DNA of 64,000 bases from Ralstonia sp. A12. GTDB lineage: Bacteria; Pseudomonadota; Gammaproteobacteria; Burkholderiales; Burkholderiaceae. Positions 1 through 8,149 of the stretch are shown piece after piece. The DNA lies in assembly GCF_000801955.1 (NCBI RefSeq), contig NZ_JSZO01000002.1, positions 186,001-250,000 of the forward strand, written 5' to 3'. How positions within the stretch are numbered: the first letter of the stretch is position 1; each line of letters begins with the position of its first letter. Under the pieces are notes generated by a model, which saw only the letters and a list, made by a program, of their open reading frames with translations, did no database searches and was not told the origin of the DNA. The position numbers were made by a program, and so were the translations under genes.

Positions 1-2
1 TG

Positions 3-812
3 GAAAAGCGCGGTGATTTCTACGACGGTGTCGGCGCGCTGCGCGACATGGTGCAGAACCACCTGCTGCAGCTGCTGTGCATCGTCGCCATGGAGCCGCC
101 GTCGAGCCTGTCGCAGGACGCCATCCGTGACGAGAAGTTGAAGATCCTCAAGGCGCTCAAGCCGATCCCGCTGCAAGAAGTGCCGGAGAAGACCGTGCGC
201 GGCCAGTACCTGGAAGGCGCCATCGCCGGGCAGCCGGTGCAGGGGTATCTGCACGAGCAGGGCATTCCGCCCGACAGCCGTACCGAAACGTTTGTTGCCA
301 TCAAGGCCGAGATCGCCAACTGGCGCTGGGCCGGCGTGCCGTTCTACCTGCGCACCGGCAAGCGCATGCCGCAGCGGCTGGCCGAGATCGTGGTGCGCTT
401 TCATGACGTGCCGCACGCGCTGTTTCCTAAGCCGCTGATCCAGTTTCCGGAAAACCGTCTCGTCATTCGCCTGCAGCCGGAAGAAAGCATCCGTCTGCAG
501 TTCCTGACCAAGACGCCGGGCGCGGCGCTGGGCTTGCAGCCTTCCACGCTGGACCTGGACTTCACCAACCACGGCGGTGTGCGCCATGCCGGCGCGTATG
601 AGCGTCTGCTGATGGACGCAGTCAACGGCAAGCTGGGCCTGTTTGTGCGCCGCGATGAACAAGCCGAGGCGTGGCGCTGGGTCGAACCGATTATCGAAGC
701 GTGGAACGAAGCGCGTACGCCGCCCAAGGGCTATACCGCAGGTAGCTGGGGCCCGGCCGCGTCGAGCGCGTTGCTCTCGCGCGATACCGCCGCCTGGCAC
801 GAGGAGATGTGA
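3..812 (+). CDS. zwf: Glucose-6-phosphate 1-dehydrogenase, C-terminal part (5' end outside window)
   Basis: Oxidises glucose-6-phosphate to 6-phosphogluconolactone with NADP+, the entry step to the Entner-Doudoroff and pentose phosphate routes in the cytosol. The reading frame is open from the left edge, so about 269 residues of an enzyme usually near 490 are visible; the N-terminal nucleotide-binding half and active-site lysine lie outside. The visible part begins with [20 protein letters not shown], the hallmark central segment of G6PD, and contains [17 protein letters not shown], also highly conserved. It ends in EEM-stop, and the stop overlaps the pgl start (TGATG), so the two are translationally coupled. 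It heads a zwf-pgl-glk operon. Identification is very secure; only the missing 5' end limits it. Confidence 0.95.
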   Translation, partial: EKRGDFYDGVGALRDMVQNHLLQLLCIVAMEPPSSLSQDAIRDEKLKILKALKPIPLQEVPEKTVRGQYLEGAIAGQPVQGYLHEQGIPPDSRTETFVAIKAEIANWRWAGVPFYLRTGKRMPQRLAEIVVRFHDVPHALFPKPLIQFPENRLVIRLQPEESIRLQFLTKTPGAALGLQPSTLDLDFTNHGGVRHAGAYERLLMDAVNGKLGLFVRRDEQAEAWRWVEPIIEAWNEARTPPKGYTAGSWGPAASSALLSRDTAAWHEEM

Positions 813-1516
813 TGACGATGCAATGGCATGCCGTGGCTGACGCGCAAACGCAGGTCGCGCGCTTGGCAGAAGCCATTGCCGGCGCGCTTGCGCGCGTGAT
901 CGACGAGCAGGGCAGCGCTTGCCTGGCTGTATCCGGTGGCCGCTCGCCCATCGCCTTGTTTGCCGCGCTGCGTGTGCTGCCACTGCGCTGGGCCAATGTA
1001 TCGATCACGCTGGTCGACGAGCGCGCCGTGCCGCCCGCGCATGCCGACAGCAACGCGCGCCTCGTGCGTGAGCACTTGCTGCAGGATGCGGCGGCGGTGG
1101 CGCGTTTCTTTCCGTTGGTGCTGTCACCGCATGTGCACGGCGAGTCGGTGGATGTGGATGCGTGTGTGGCGACCGCCAACGATCCGTTTCAGCAACCCGA
1201 CGTAGTGATCCTCGGTATGGGCGACGATGGGCACACGGCTTCATTGTTTCCCGATGCGGCAGAACTGGGCGACGGCATCGATCGCAAGCACGCGCCTGCA
1301 TATCTGCCGGTGCGCCCCGGTACGGCGCCGCATCGGCGCATCAGCCTGAACCTGTCGGCGTTGTGTGCGGCGCGGCGGCTGTTCCTGTCGATCACGGGGC
1401 CAGTCAAGCGCACGGTGTTCGATCAGGCGGCGCAGGGCGTGGCACAACACGCGCTGCCGGTGAGCTACGTCATTCATCAGCGGGAGGTACCGCTCGATGT
1501 CTATTGGACTGCATGA
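812..1516 (+). CDS. pgl: 6-phosphogluconolactonase
   Basis: Hydrolyses 6-phosphogluconolactone to 6-phosphogluconate, directly after Zwf. The product of about 234 residues fits the SOL/DevB-type family. Conserved segments are LAVSGGRSPIALF near residue 45, the VTLVDER-like stretch SITLVDERAVPP, and LGMGDDGHTASLFPDA, the family's most diagnostic motif. The ATG at 812 is chosen because it overlaps the zwf stop codon; a GTG at 809 and an ATG at 818 are in frame alternatives. The 3' end overlaps glk by 20 nucleotides, so zwf, pgl and glk are co-transcribed and probably translationally coupled. Confidence 0.93.
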   Translation: MTMQWHAVADAQTQVARLAEAIAGALARVIDEQGSACLAVSGGRSPIALFAALRVLPLRWANVSITLVDERAVPPAHADSNARLVREHLLQDAAAVARFFPLVLSPHVHGESVDVDACVATANDPFQQPDVVILGMGDDGHTASLFPDAAELGDGIDRKHAPAYLPVRPGTAPHRRISLNLSALCAARRLFLSITGPVKRTVFDQAAQGVAQHALPVSYVIHQREVPLDVYWTA

Positions 1517-2552
1517 AGTGAGCGCAGGCACCGCGGCCGACGTCACGGCCTACCCGCGCCTGGTGGCCGACGTGGGTGGCACCAACGTGCGCTTCGCGCT
1601 CGAGATGGCGCCCATGCGCCTCGCCCATATCGGCGTGCTGGCCGGTGATGACTACCCCTCGCTCGAAGCGGCCATGCGCGCCTACCTTGCCGCGTTGCCG
1701 CGCGAGATTGCGGCGGCCGGTGTACGCCACGCGGCCATCGGCATCGCCAACCCGGTGCTGGGCGACCAGATCCGCATGACCAACCGCGACTGGGCGTTTT
1801 CCATTGAAGCGATGCGGCAGTCACTGGGTTTCGACACCTTTGTCGTGCTCAACGATTTTGCCGCGCTGGCGCACGCGCTGCCGTACCTGCCGGCGGATGA
1901 GCTGGAGCAGGTGGGCGGTGGTGCCAGCCTGACCGATGCGCCGCGCGCGCTGCTGGGCGCCGGCACGGGCTTGGGCGTAGCGTCATTGCTGCCCACGCCG
2001 GACGGTCGCTTCGTCGCCGTGGCGGGTGAGGGCGGTCACGTTGCCTTTCCGCCCATGAACGACGAGGAAGTCGCCATCTGGAATTTCGCGCGCGACCGCT
2101 TCGGCCACGTGTCGGCGGAGCGACTGATCTCGGGCATGGGGCTGGAGCTGATCTACGAAGCGCTGGGCGCGTGCTTCGACCTCTGGCAGCAAGGCCCTGC
2201 CGTGCGCCGTGCGGCTGACATCACCGCCATCGCGCTCGGCGAGATGGAAGACAACGTTGGTGATCACGCGCGCTGCCGCTATGCGGTTGACACGTTCTGC
2301 GCGTTCCTGGGCACCATCGCGGCCAACCTGGCGGTGACGGTGGGCGCGCGCGGCGGCGTGTACATCGGTGGCGGCATCGTGCCGCGTCTGGGGCCGACCT
2401 TCGCCAACTCGCCGTTCCGCCGGCGCTTTGAAGACAAGGGCCGCTTCTCGGCCTACGTGGCGTCGATGCCGGTGTATGTGATCCGCTCGCCGTACCCTGC
2501 GCTCATCGGCCTGTGCGCGGCGATGGACCACGCGGTGGCGCAAGGGCACTGA
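1497..2552 (+). CDS. glk: Glucokinase
   Basis: Phosphorylates glucose with ATP to glucose-6-phosphate, feeding the preceding two enzymes. The 351-residue protein belongs to the bacterial GLK group of the ROK/hexokinase/actin superfamily. LVADVGGTNVRFAL near residue 22 is the N-terminal phosphate-binding motif, GAGTGLGVASLLP is the adenosine/phosphate region, and GEGGHVAFPP is the glucose-binding segment. It starts inside pgl (20-nt overlap). In Burkholderia the glucokinase is commonly fused to an RpiR-type regulator (family knowledge); here the protein stops after the kinase domain and a separate RpiR gene lies 0.5 kb downstream on the other strand. Confidence 0.95.
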   Translation: MSIGLHEVSAGTAADVTAYPRLVADVGGTNVRFALEMAPMRLAHIGVLAGDDYPSLEAAMRAYLAALPREIAAAGVRHAAIGIANPVLGDQIRMTNRDWAFSIEAMRQSLGFDTFVVLNDFAALAHALPYLPADELEQVGGGASLTDAPRALLGAGTGLGVASLLPTPDGRFVAVAGEGGHVAFPPMNDEEVAIWNFARDRFGHVSAERLISGMGLELIYEALGACFDLWQQGPAVRRAADITAIALGEMEDNVGDHARCRYAVDTFCAFLGTIAANLAVTVGARGGVYIGGGIVPRLGPTFANSPFRRRFEDKGRFSAYVASMPVYVIRSPYPALIGLCAAMDHAVAQGH

Positions 2553-2666
2553 TCGCGCCTGGAAGTCGGTGCGGCGGATGAAGCGTTTGTCATCTGCGCG
2601 CCACGTTCGCGTTGGGGGCCGCCTTCTACGCTGACCCTGTCTCTTACACGACGACAGGAGTCTGCG

Positions 2667-3035
2667 ATGACCTTCTCTGCTTCTTATGTATTGCCCGCGG
2701 CGTTGTCGCTTGCGGCATTTTTCGGTGCCGGACCGGCGCATGCCGTGACGCAGATGACCGTGCAGGAAGCGGCCTTGCCGGGCGCCTATGCTCACCTGTT
2801 CGGCACACCTGCCGACGCGAAGGCCGCCACCCGCGTGATCGAATTGCGCGGCCAGAAGTTGATCCACGTGATTTCCGGCGAGACGGTGGTCTTCCGTATT
2901 GGCGGCCAGTCTGCCGCATGGCATTTCACCCCGCGCAGCAGTGCCGGCAATGTGGCATTGAATGAGCTGATTCCCCAACTGCCCGGCGATGTGCGCGTGC
3001 TGATTGAACGCAGCCCGATCTACTCAGGCAGCTGA
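2667..3035 (+). CDS. CzcE-like periplasmic protein (probable metal-binding)
   Basis: A 122-residue exported protein. Residues 1-26 form a signal peptide ending AHA. The mature part contains FGTPADAKAATRVIELRG, then a VISGETVVFRIGG strand pair and AAWHFTPRSS, the pattern I associate with CzcE-family copper-binding proteins; this is a family-level resemblance, not proof of metal binding. The mature chain has few candidate ligands, His being sparse. A GACAGGAG-type ribosome site precedes the ATG. Its 3' end overlaps the end of the convergent hexR gene by 16 nt. It follows glk by 114 nt on the same strand but has no obvious link to sugar metabolism. Confidence 0.65.
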   Translation: MTFSASYVLPAALSLAAFFGAGPAHAVTQMTVQEAALPGAYAHLFGTPADAKAATRVIELRGQKLIHVISGETVVFRIGGQSAAWHFTPRSSAGNVALNELIPQLPGDVRVLIERSPIYSGS

Positions 3036-3889
3036 CGGTCTTGCGGAATAGCGTTGCCCTTGCGCAGCGCCACTTCCAGCACCAGCGCGTCGAGCAGCGC
3101 CAGGTGCAGCAATCGGGCCACCATGGAGCGGTCAGCCACGGCATCGTCCACGTCGGCTGGCAGCACCACATCGGCCAGCGCAGCCAGTGCGCTGTCGGGC
3201 GCCGTCACGGCAATCACGTGCACGCCCAGTTCGCGCACGCGCTCCACTGCCGTCTGCAATTCAGGCAGCGCGCCCGACTTGGAAATGGCGATCACCACAT
3301 CGCCAGCCTGCAGCACGTTCAACGACATCGACACGAGATACGGATCGCTGTACGCATTGGCGGGAATGCCGTAGCGGAAGAACTTGGTTTGCGCATCGGC
3401 GGCCACCACGCCGGAGCTGCCGAAGCCGTAGAGGTCGATGCGGTGTGCGGTATCGACCAGTGCAACGGCGGCTTCCAGCACGTGTGCGTCGAGCCGGTCT
3501 TGTAAGGCGGCGAGTGCGTCGATGGTGTTCTGCAGCACGCGCGTGCCCGGTGGCGGTGCGGCGCGTTCAGGCGCGGCACCGCGTGCGCCGTCATGCGCAA
3601 CGTTGCCGAGGTTGCCTTGCGCCAGCCGCAGCTTGAAGTCCGACAGGCCGTGGCAGCCCATCGAGCGACAGAAGCGGATCACGGTCGGCTGGCTCACGCC
3701 GGCCTCGCGTGCAATGGCGGCCACGGGCAGGCTCAGCACCGTGCCTGGCTGGCGCAGTACCCAGTCCGCCACCTGACGCTCCGCTGGCGACAGCGATGCA
3801 CGCGCGGTGCGGATGCGTTCGCGCAGGTCGGTTGAAGCATTGGCGGGAGCGGGGGGCGTGGCCTGTGGGGCGCTTGTCTGGGCGCTCAT
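3020..3889 (-). CDS. hexR: RpiR/HexR-family transcriptional regulator
   Basis: Sugar-phosphate-responsive regulator, about 289 residues from the ATG at 3889; the frame is open to 4048, but the extra N-terminus looks like non-coding leader. An N-terminal helix-turn-helix of the RpiR type (LSPAERQVADWVL followed by AIAREAGVSQPTVIRFCRSMG) precedes a SIS sugar-isomerase domain (DLYGFGSSGVVAADAQTKF, DVVIAISKSGALPELQTAV). SIS domains of this group bind 2-keto-3-deoxy-6-phosphogluconate or related phosphosugars. Its position beside zwf-pgl-glk makes control of the Entner-Doudoroff operon likely (inference). I saw no clear HexR palindrome, and the zwf promoter is outside the window. Confidence 0.85.
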   Translation of the reverse strand: MSAQTSAPQATPPAPANASTDLRERIRTARASLSPAERQVADWVLRQPGTVLSLPVAAIAREAGVSQPTVIRFCRSMGCHGLSDFKLRLAQGNLGNVAHDGARGAAPERAAPPPGTRVLQNTIDALAALQDRLDAHVLEAAVALVDTAHRIDLYGFGSSGVVAADAQTKFFRYGIPANAYSDPYLVSMSLNVLQAGDVVIAISKSGALPELQTAVERVRELGVHVIAVTAPDSALAALADVVLPADVDDAVADRSMVARLLHLALLDALVLEVALRKGNAIPQDRQLPE

Positions 3890-4093
3890 CTGCGCGGGTG
3901 TCCGGTGGTCGATCGCGTCACGATAAAGGCTTGTGCAGCCTTGCGCAACCGCTTGCTTAGGTGTCGATGCCTCCGCCCGCAACTGTATGTTTTTGCACTG
4001 TTGCAGGGGCCGGACGGTGGATACGGTGAACGACGCCCACAGCGCCACAAGCGCCGTGGTTCGACAACGTCGTACTCCTCAAAAGGACATCCG

Positions 4094-5827
4094 ATGCTCA
4101 GTACTGCCACCCCCATGCAGCACCTCTCCTCCTTGTGCCGTCACCTGGCCCGCGCATGGCCGCTGGTGCTGGCGGCTGGGGCCTCCGGGTCCATCCATGC
4201 AGCCACCGACTGGGTCGACACCCACACCAAGGCCTTCGTCACGGGCCCGCAACTCATGGCGCGCGGTGCCGCCAACGAGGTCGCCCCCGGCCAGACCACC
4301 GACGTGCTGATCAGCCTCACGCCGCGCAACGAGGCCAAGCTCAAGGCGCTCGCGCACGACGTGAACGACCCGCGCAGCCCGCACTACCGCAAGTACCTCA
4401 CGAGCACGCAGTTCCTGGCGGACCACGCGCCCACCCAGGCGCAGGTGGATGCCGTGGTGAACTATCTGCGCCAGAACGGTTTCATCGACATCGAAGTCGC
4501 GCCCAACCGGCTGCTGGTGTCGGCACGCGGTACGGCGGGCACGGTCAAGACGGCATTCAACACGCCGCTGGTGCACTACCAGTTTGCCGGCCGCAGTGGC
4601 TTTGCCAACAGCGGCCGCGCGCAGGTGCCGCGTGCGCTGGGCGGCATCGTCGGTTCTGTGCTGGGGCTGCAGAACGTGACGCGTGCGCGCCCGCTGCTGC
4701 GCGTGGGGGATGTAGCGGAGGCGCGTACGCTGGCCGCCGGCACGGCCACGGGCCACTATCCGAAGGAGTTCCCGGCCCTGTACGGCGCCACCGGTGTGCC
4801 GACGGCCAGCGGCACCACCATCGGCATCATCACCATTGGTGGCGTGTCGCAAACGCTGCGCGACCTGCGCACCTTCACCAGCAGCAATGGCTACGCCACC
4901 GTTGCCACGCAAACCATCAAGACCAACGGCACCAGCGGCAACTACACCGATGATCAGGACGGCCAGGGCGAGTGGAACCTCGACAGCCAATCCATCGTGG
5001 GCGCGGCCGGCGGTGCAGTCGGCAAGCTGGCCTTCTACATGGCTGACCTGAATGCGCCCGGTAACACGGGCCTGACCAAGGCCTTCAACAAGGCGGTGTC
5101 GGACAACACGGCCAAGATCGTCAACGTGTCGCTCGGCTGGTGCGAGAACGACGCCAACGCCGACGGCACGCTCAACGCCGAAGAGGCCATCTTCACCACG
5201 GCCGCCGCGCAGGGGCAGACCTTCTCCGTCTCCTCCGGTGACGAGGGCGTCTACGAGTGCAACAACCGCGGCTACCCGGATGGCGGCAACTACAGCGTGT
5301 CGTGGCCGGCATCGTCGCCGCACGTGCTGGCCATTGGTGGTACGACGCTCTACACCAGCGGTTCGAGCTTCGCCAGCGAGACGGTGTGGAACGAAGGCCT
5401 GGACGGCAACGGCAAGCTGTGGGCCACGGGCGGCGGTGTCAGCCAGATCCTGCCGGCACCGAGCTGGCAGGGCGGCAATGCACGCCTGTTGCCCGATGTC
5501 TCGTTCGATGCCGCGCAAAGCACCGGCGCCTACATCTACAACTACGGGCAACTGCAGCAGATTGGCGGCACCAGCCTGTCGTCGCCGATCTTCGTGGGCT
5601 TCTGGGCACGGTTGCTGGCGGCCAATGGCAACCTGGGCTTCCCGGCGGCGCGGCTGTACAGCGCCATTCCGGCCAACGCCTCGCTGTTGCGGTACGACGT
5701 GGTGTCGGGCAACAACGGCTATCAGGGCTACGGCTACAACGCCGCCCAGGGCTGGGATTACCCGACGGGTTGGGGCAGCCTGAACATCGGCGCGCTGAAC
5801 CAGCTCATCCAGTCGGGCGGGTTCTGA
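4094..5827 (+). CDS. Secreted sedolisin-family (S53) serine-carboxyl peptidase
   Basis: A 577-residue pro-enzyme of the pseudomonalisin/xanthomonalisin type, acting outside the cell and generally at acid pH. It has an N-terminal export segment (about residues 18-36, ending SIHA), a pro-kumamolisin activation domain (about 45-200, including PRSPHYRKYLTSTQFLADHA) and a peptidase S53 domain. The catalytic triad is visible: E293 and D297 in GEWNLDSQ, and S494 in IGGTSLSSPIF. The C-terminal DYPTGWGSLN matches the calcium-binding site. The ATG at 4094 is preceded by AAAAGGA. The frame is open upstream to 3905, but that part lacks a ribosome site. It is transcribed divergently from hexR and appears monocistronic. 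Confidence 0.92.
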   Translation: MLSTATPMQHLSSLCRHLARAWPLVLAAGASGSIHAATDWVDTHTKAFVTGPQLMARGAANEVAPGQTTDVLISLTPRNEAKLKALAHDVNDPRSPHYRKYLTSTQFLADHAPTQAQVDAVVNYLRQNGFIDIEVAPNRLLVSARGTAGTVKTAFNTPLVHYQFAGRSGFANSGRAQVPRALGGIVGSVLGLQNVTRARPLLRVGDVAEARTLAAGTATGHYPKEFPALYGATGVPTASGTTIGIITIGGVSQTLRDLRTFTSSNGYATVATQTIKTNGTSGNYTDDQDGQGEWNLDSQSIVGAAGGAVGKLAFYMADLNAPGNTGLTKAFNKAVSDNTAKIVNVSLGWCENDANADGTLNAEEAIFTTAAAQGQTFSVSSGDEGVYECNNRGYPDGGNYSVSWPASSPHVLAIGGTTLYTSGSSFASETVWNEGLDGNGKLWATGGGVSQILPAPSWQGGNARLLPDVSFDAAQSTGAYIYNYGQLQQIGGTSLSSPIFVGFWARLLAANGNLGFPAARLYSAIPANASLLRYDVVSGNNGYQGYGYNAAQGWDYPTGWGSLNIGALNQLIQSGGF

Positions 5828-5844
5828 TGCGGCGGTGATGTTGC

Positions 5845-5874
5845 GGGCAGCTTCACGGAAAGCGTGAGCTGCCC
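5845..5874. terminator. GC-rich hairpin after the sedolisin gene
   Basis: GGGCAGCT plus CACG pairs with CGTG plus AGCTGCCC across a GAAAG loop, with one bulged T. It lies 18 nt past the sedolisin stop. No T-run follows, so it may be an mRNA 3' stabilising stem rather than an intrinsic terminator. Confidence 0.45.
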
Positions 5875-5899
5875 CCATCGCCCACCCGGCGGTTCTACA

Positions 5900-5923
5900 A
5901 TGAGCCTTCCCCGGCTCATTTTT
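5900..5923 (+). terminator. Intrinsic terminator-like hairpin just upstream of the response regulator start
   Basis: ATGAGCC and GGCTCAT form a perfect 7-bp stem around a TTCCCC loop, followed by a run of T. This has the form of a rho-independent terminator. It ends only 8 nt before the ATG of the response regulator, so it either terminates sedolisin readthrough or acts as an attenuator in the qseB-like leader. No Shine-Dalgarno sequence lies between it and the ATG. Confidence 0.6.
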
Positions 5924-5931
5924 GATTTGTC

Positions 5932-6678
5932 ATGCGCGTGCTCCTCGTAGAAGACGACGACATGATTGGCGACAGCGTGCGCAAGGGTTTGCGCCACGAC
6001 GGTTTCGCCATCGATTGGGTGCGCGACGGTGAAGCCGCCGTGCAGGCGGTCATCGCCCCCGGTGCGGCCGGCGCCGATGGTGCCCAACCCGCCGGCACCT
6101 CCATGTTCGACCTGATGCTGCTTGACCTCGGCCTGCCCAAGCGCGACGGGCTGGAGGTGGTGCGCGAAGTGCGCCAGCGCGGCATCGCCATCCCCATCCT
6201 GATCCTGACTGCGCGCGATGCGGTGGCCGACCGCGTGGCCGGCCTGAATGCGGGGGCGGACGACTACCTCGTCAAGCCGTTCGATCTGCAGGAATTGGCC
6301 GCGCGCATGCATGCGCTGCTGCGCCGCCAGGGCGGTCGTGCTGACCCGCTCATGCGCCATGGGGAGGTGTTGCTCAACCCCGTCACGCGCGAGGTGCTGC
6401 GCGCAGGCTTGCCGGTCAAGCTGTCGGGGCGCGAGTTTGCTGTGCTGCATGCGCTGCTCGCGCGGCCGGGCAAGGTGTGGTCGATCGCGCAATTGCAGGA
6501 CAACCTCTACGGCTGGGATGAGGAGGTCGGCAGCAACACGGTGGAGGTCTACATCCACGCGTTGCGCAAGAAGCTGGGCAGCCACTTCATCCAGAACATC
6601 CGTGGCGTGGGGTATGTGATCCCGCGCGAGACGCCCGCGTCGCCTGCGGAACCTGCCGACAGCAAAGACCACCAATAG
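5932..6678 (+). CDS. qseB: OmpR-family response regulator (QseB/TctD-like)
   Basis: A 248-residue DNA-binding response regulator. The receiver domain starts MRVLLVEDDDMIGDSV and carries the phospho-acceptor D65 in LLDLGLPKRDG, the conserved T in ILTARD and K in YLVKPFD. The winged-helix domain follows (LSGREFAVLHALLARPG, TVEVYIHALRKKLG, IRGVGYVI). Oddly, about 15 residues rich in Ala and Gly (around 42-57) are inserted before the phospho-acceptor compared with typical QseB, where the Asp is near residue 51. The kinase gene starts 3 nt after its stop. The ATG lacks an obvious ribosome site and is preceded by a terminator-like stem. The QseB name rests on overall pattern and pairing. Confidence 0.85.
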   Translation: MRVLLVEDDDMIGDSVRKGLRHDGFAIDWVRDGEAAVQAVIAPGAAGADGAQPAGTSMFDLMLLDLGLPKRDGLEVVREVRQRGIAIPILILTARDAVADRVAGLNAGADDYLVKPFDLQELAARMHALLRRQGGRADPLMRHGEVLLNPVTREVLRAGLPVKLSGREFAVLHALLARPGKVWSIAQLQDNLYGWDEEVGSNTVEVYIHALRKKLGSHFIQNIRGVGYVIPRETPASPAEPADSKDHQ

Positions 6679-6681
6679 CGC

Positions 6682-7998
6682 ATGCAATCGATTCGAAAAA
6701 CCCTGCTCTGGTGGCTGGCTGGCGGCCTGCTGGCGGCCATCGTCGTGGCGACCGGCCTGATCTACACCCAGGCGCGCCAGGAAGCCAACGCGCTGTTCGA
6801 CTACCAGATGCAGCAGGTGGCCGCCGCGTTGCCAAGCCAGTGGATTGACCCGCCACCGCCTGCGCTGGCCGCCATTGCCGGGGACGACGATGTGGTGATC
6901 CGCATCTGGGACGATACCGGCCGCAGCCTCTATCTTTCGCACGCGCGTCCTGACCTGCCCGCGCGCGCGGCACTGGGCTTCTCCGATGTGCGCACGCCAG
7001 AAGGGCCGTGGCGCGTCTACAGCGTGGCCTATGGGCCGGCGGTCGTGCAGATCGCCCAGCCGTATAGCGCGCGGCACGAGGTAGCCGCCCGCATGGCGCT
7101 GCGCACGGTGGCGCCGTTGCTGATCCTGCTGCCGCTGCTGGGTTGGATCGTGTGGCTGGCGGTGGGGCGCGGGTTGGCGCCGCTGGGCTCGGTCGCCAAG
7201 CAGGTACAGGCGCGCGACGCTGCAGCGTTGTCGCCGCTACCCACGCAGGGGTTGCCGGATGAAATTCGCCCGCTCACCACAGCGTTGAACGATCTGCTGG
7301 CCCGTCTTGGCGCTGCACTCGCACATCAGCGTGCCTTTGTTGCCGATGCGGCGCATGCGTTGCGCACGCCGCTGGCCGCACTCAAGCTGCAGTTGCAGGT
7401 GGCCGACCGCGCGCAGGATGAGGACGAACGCCGCGCCGCGCATGCCGATCTGCATCGCGGCGTGGAACGGATGATTCGGCTGGTTGGCCAACTCCTGACG
7501 CTCGCGCGGCAGGAGCCGGGCGCGGCGGATACACAGCGCGCGCCGGTTGCGCTCGATGCAGTGGCGGCCGATGTGGTGGCCGAGCTGTCACCGGCGGCCA
7601 TGCACAAGGGCATTGACCTCGGCGTCGCCATGGAGTCGCAGCCCGCGTCTGTCACCGGCAACGGCGATGCGCTGCGCGTGCTGTTGGTCAATCTCGTCGA
7701 CAACGCGCTCAACTACTGCCCGCGCGGCGCGCGGGTGGATGTATCGACCAGCCATGCACCTGACGGTGGCGCGCAACTCGTGGTGGAAGACAACGGCCCC
7801 GGCATTCCTGCCGAAGAGCGCGAACGCGTGCTCGACCGCTTCTATCGCCCCGCGCAGGCACCGACCGGCGGCAGCGGCCTGGGCTTGGCGATCGTGCGCG
7901 AGATTGCACAGGGGCACGACGCCACGCTGGCGCTGGAGGAGCGTGAAGGCGGCGGTTTGCGCGTGGTGCTGCGCTTTCCATTCAAGGCTGCCGCATAG
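6682..7998 (+). CDS. qseC: Sensor histidine kinase (QseC-like)
   Basis: A 438-residue membrane kinase, partner of the regulator immediately upstream. TM1 is at about residues 8-30 (LLWWLAGGLLAAIVVATGLI). A short periplasmic domain of about 110 residues follows, then TM2 (LLILLPLLGWIVWLAV). The dimerisation/phospho-acceptor motif reads AHALRTPLAAL, so His is followed by Ala instead of the usual Glu. ATPase boxes are clear: N box NLVDNALNY, G1 VEDNGPGIP, G2 GSGLGLAIV. The signal is unknown. Downstream lies a periplasmic Do-type protease, suggesting an envelope-related regulon (inference). Confidence 0.87.
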   Translation: MQSIRKTLLWWLAGGLLAAIVVATGLIYTQARQEANALFDYQMQQVAAALPSQWIDPPPPALAAIAGDDDVVIRIWDDTGRSLYLSHARPDLPARAALGFSDVRTPEGPWRVYSVAYGPAVVQIAQPYSARHEVAARMALRTVAPLLILLPLLGWIVWLAVGRGLAPLGSVAKQVQARDAAALSPLPTQGLPDEIRPLTTALNDLLARLGAALAHQRAFVADAAHALRTPLAALKLQLQVADRAQDEDERRAAHADLHRGVERMIRLVGQLLTLARQEPGAADTQRAPVALDAVAADVVAELSPAAMHKGIDLGVAMESQPASVTGNGDALRVLLVNLVDNALNYCPRGARVDVSTSHAPDGGAQLVVEDNGPGIPAEERERVLDRFYRPAQAPTGGSGLGLAIVREIAQGHDATLALEEREGGGLRVVLRFPFKAAA

Positions 7999-8149
7999 TC
8001 GTCACCTCCACAGAAATACTTTGTTGCATGTGACGCCCAAGCATTTAAGTCTTGGTTAAGTCTGCGTGCCTACGATGTTTGCAACCGATGGGCACGACAG
8101 GCGACCTTGTCAGTCGTGGCCCACGTTCCAAGCAAGAGAGGACACGACA

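Noticed and set aside
4079-5878. Minus-strand open frame of 599 codons
   Set aside because: Antisense to the sedolisin gene, whose catalytic motifs are intact; no ribosome site or recognisable domain.
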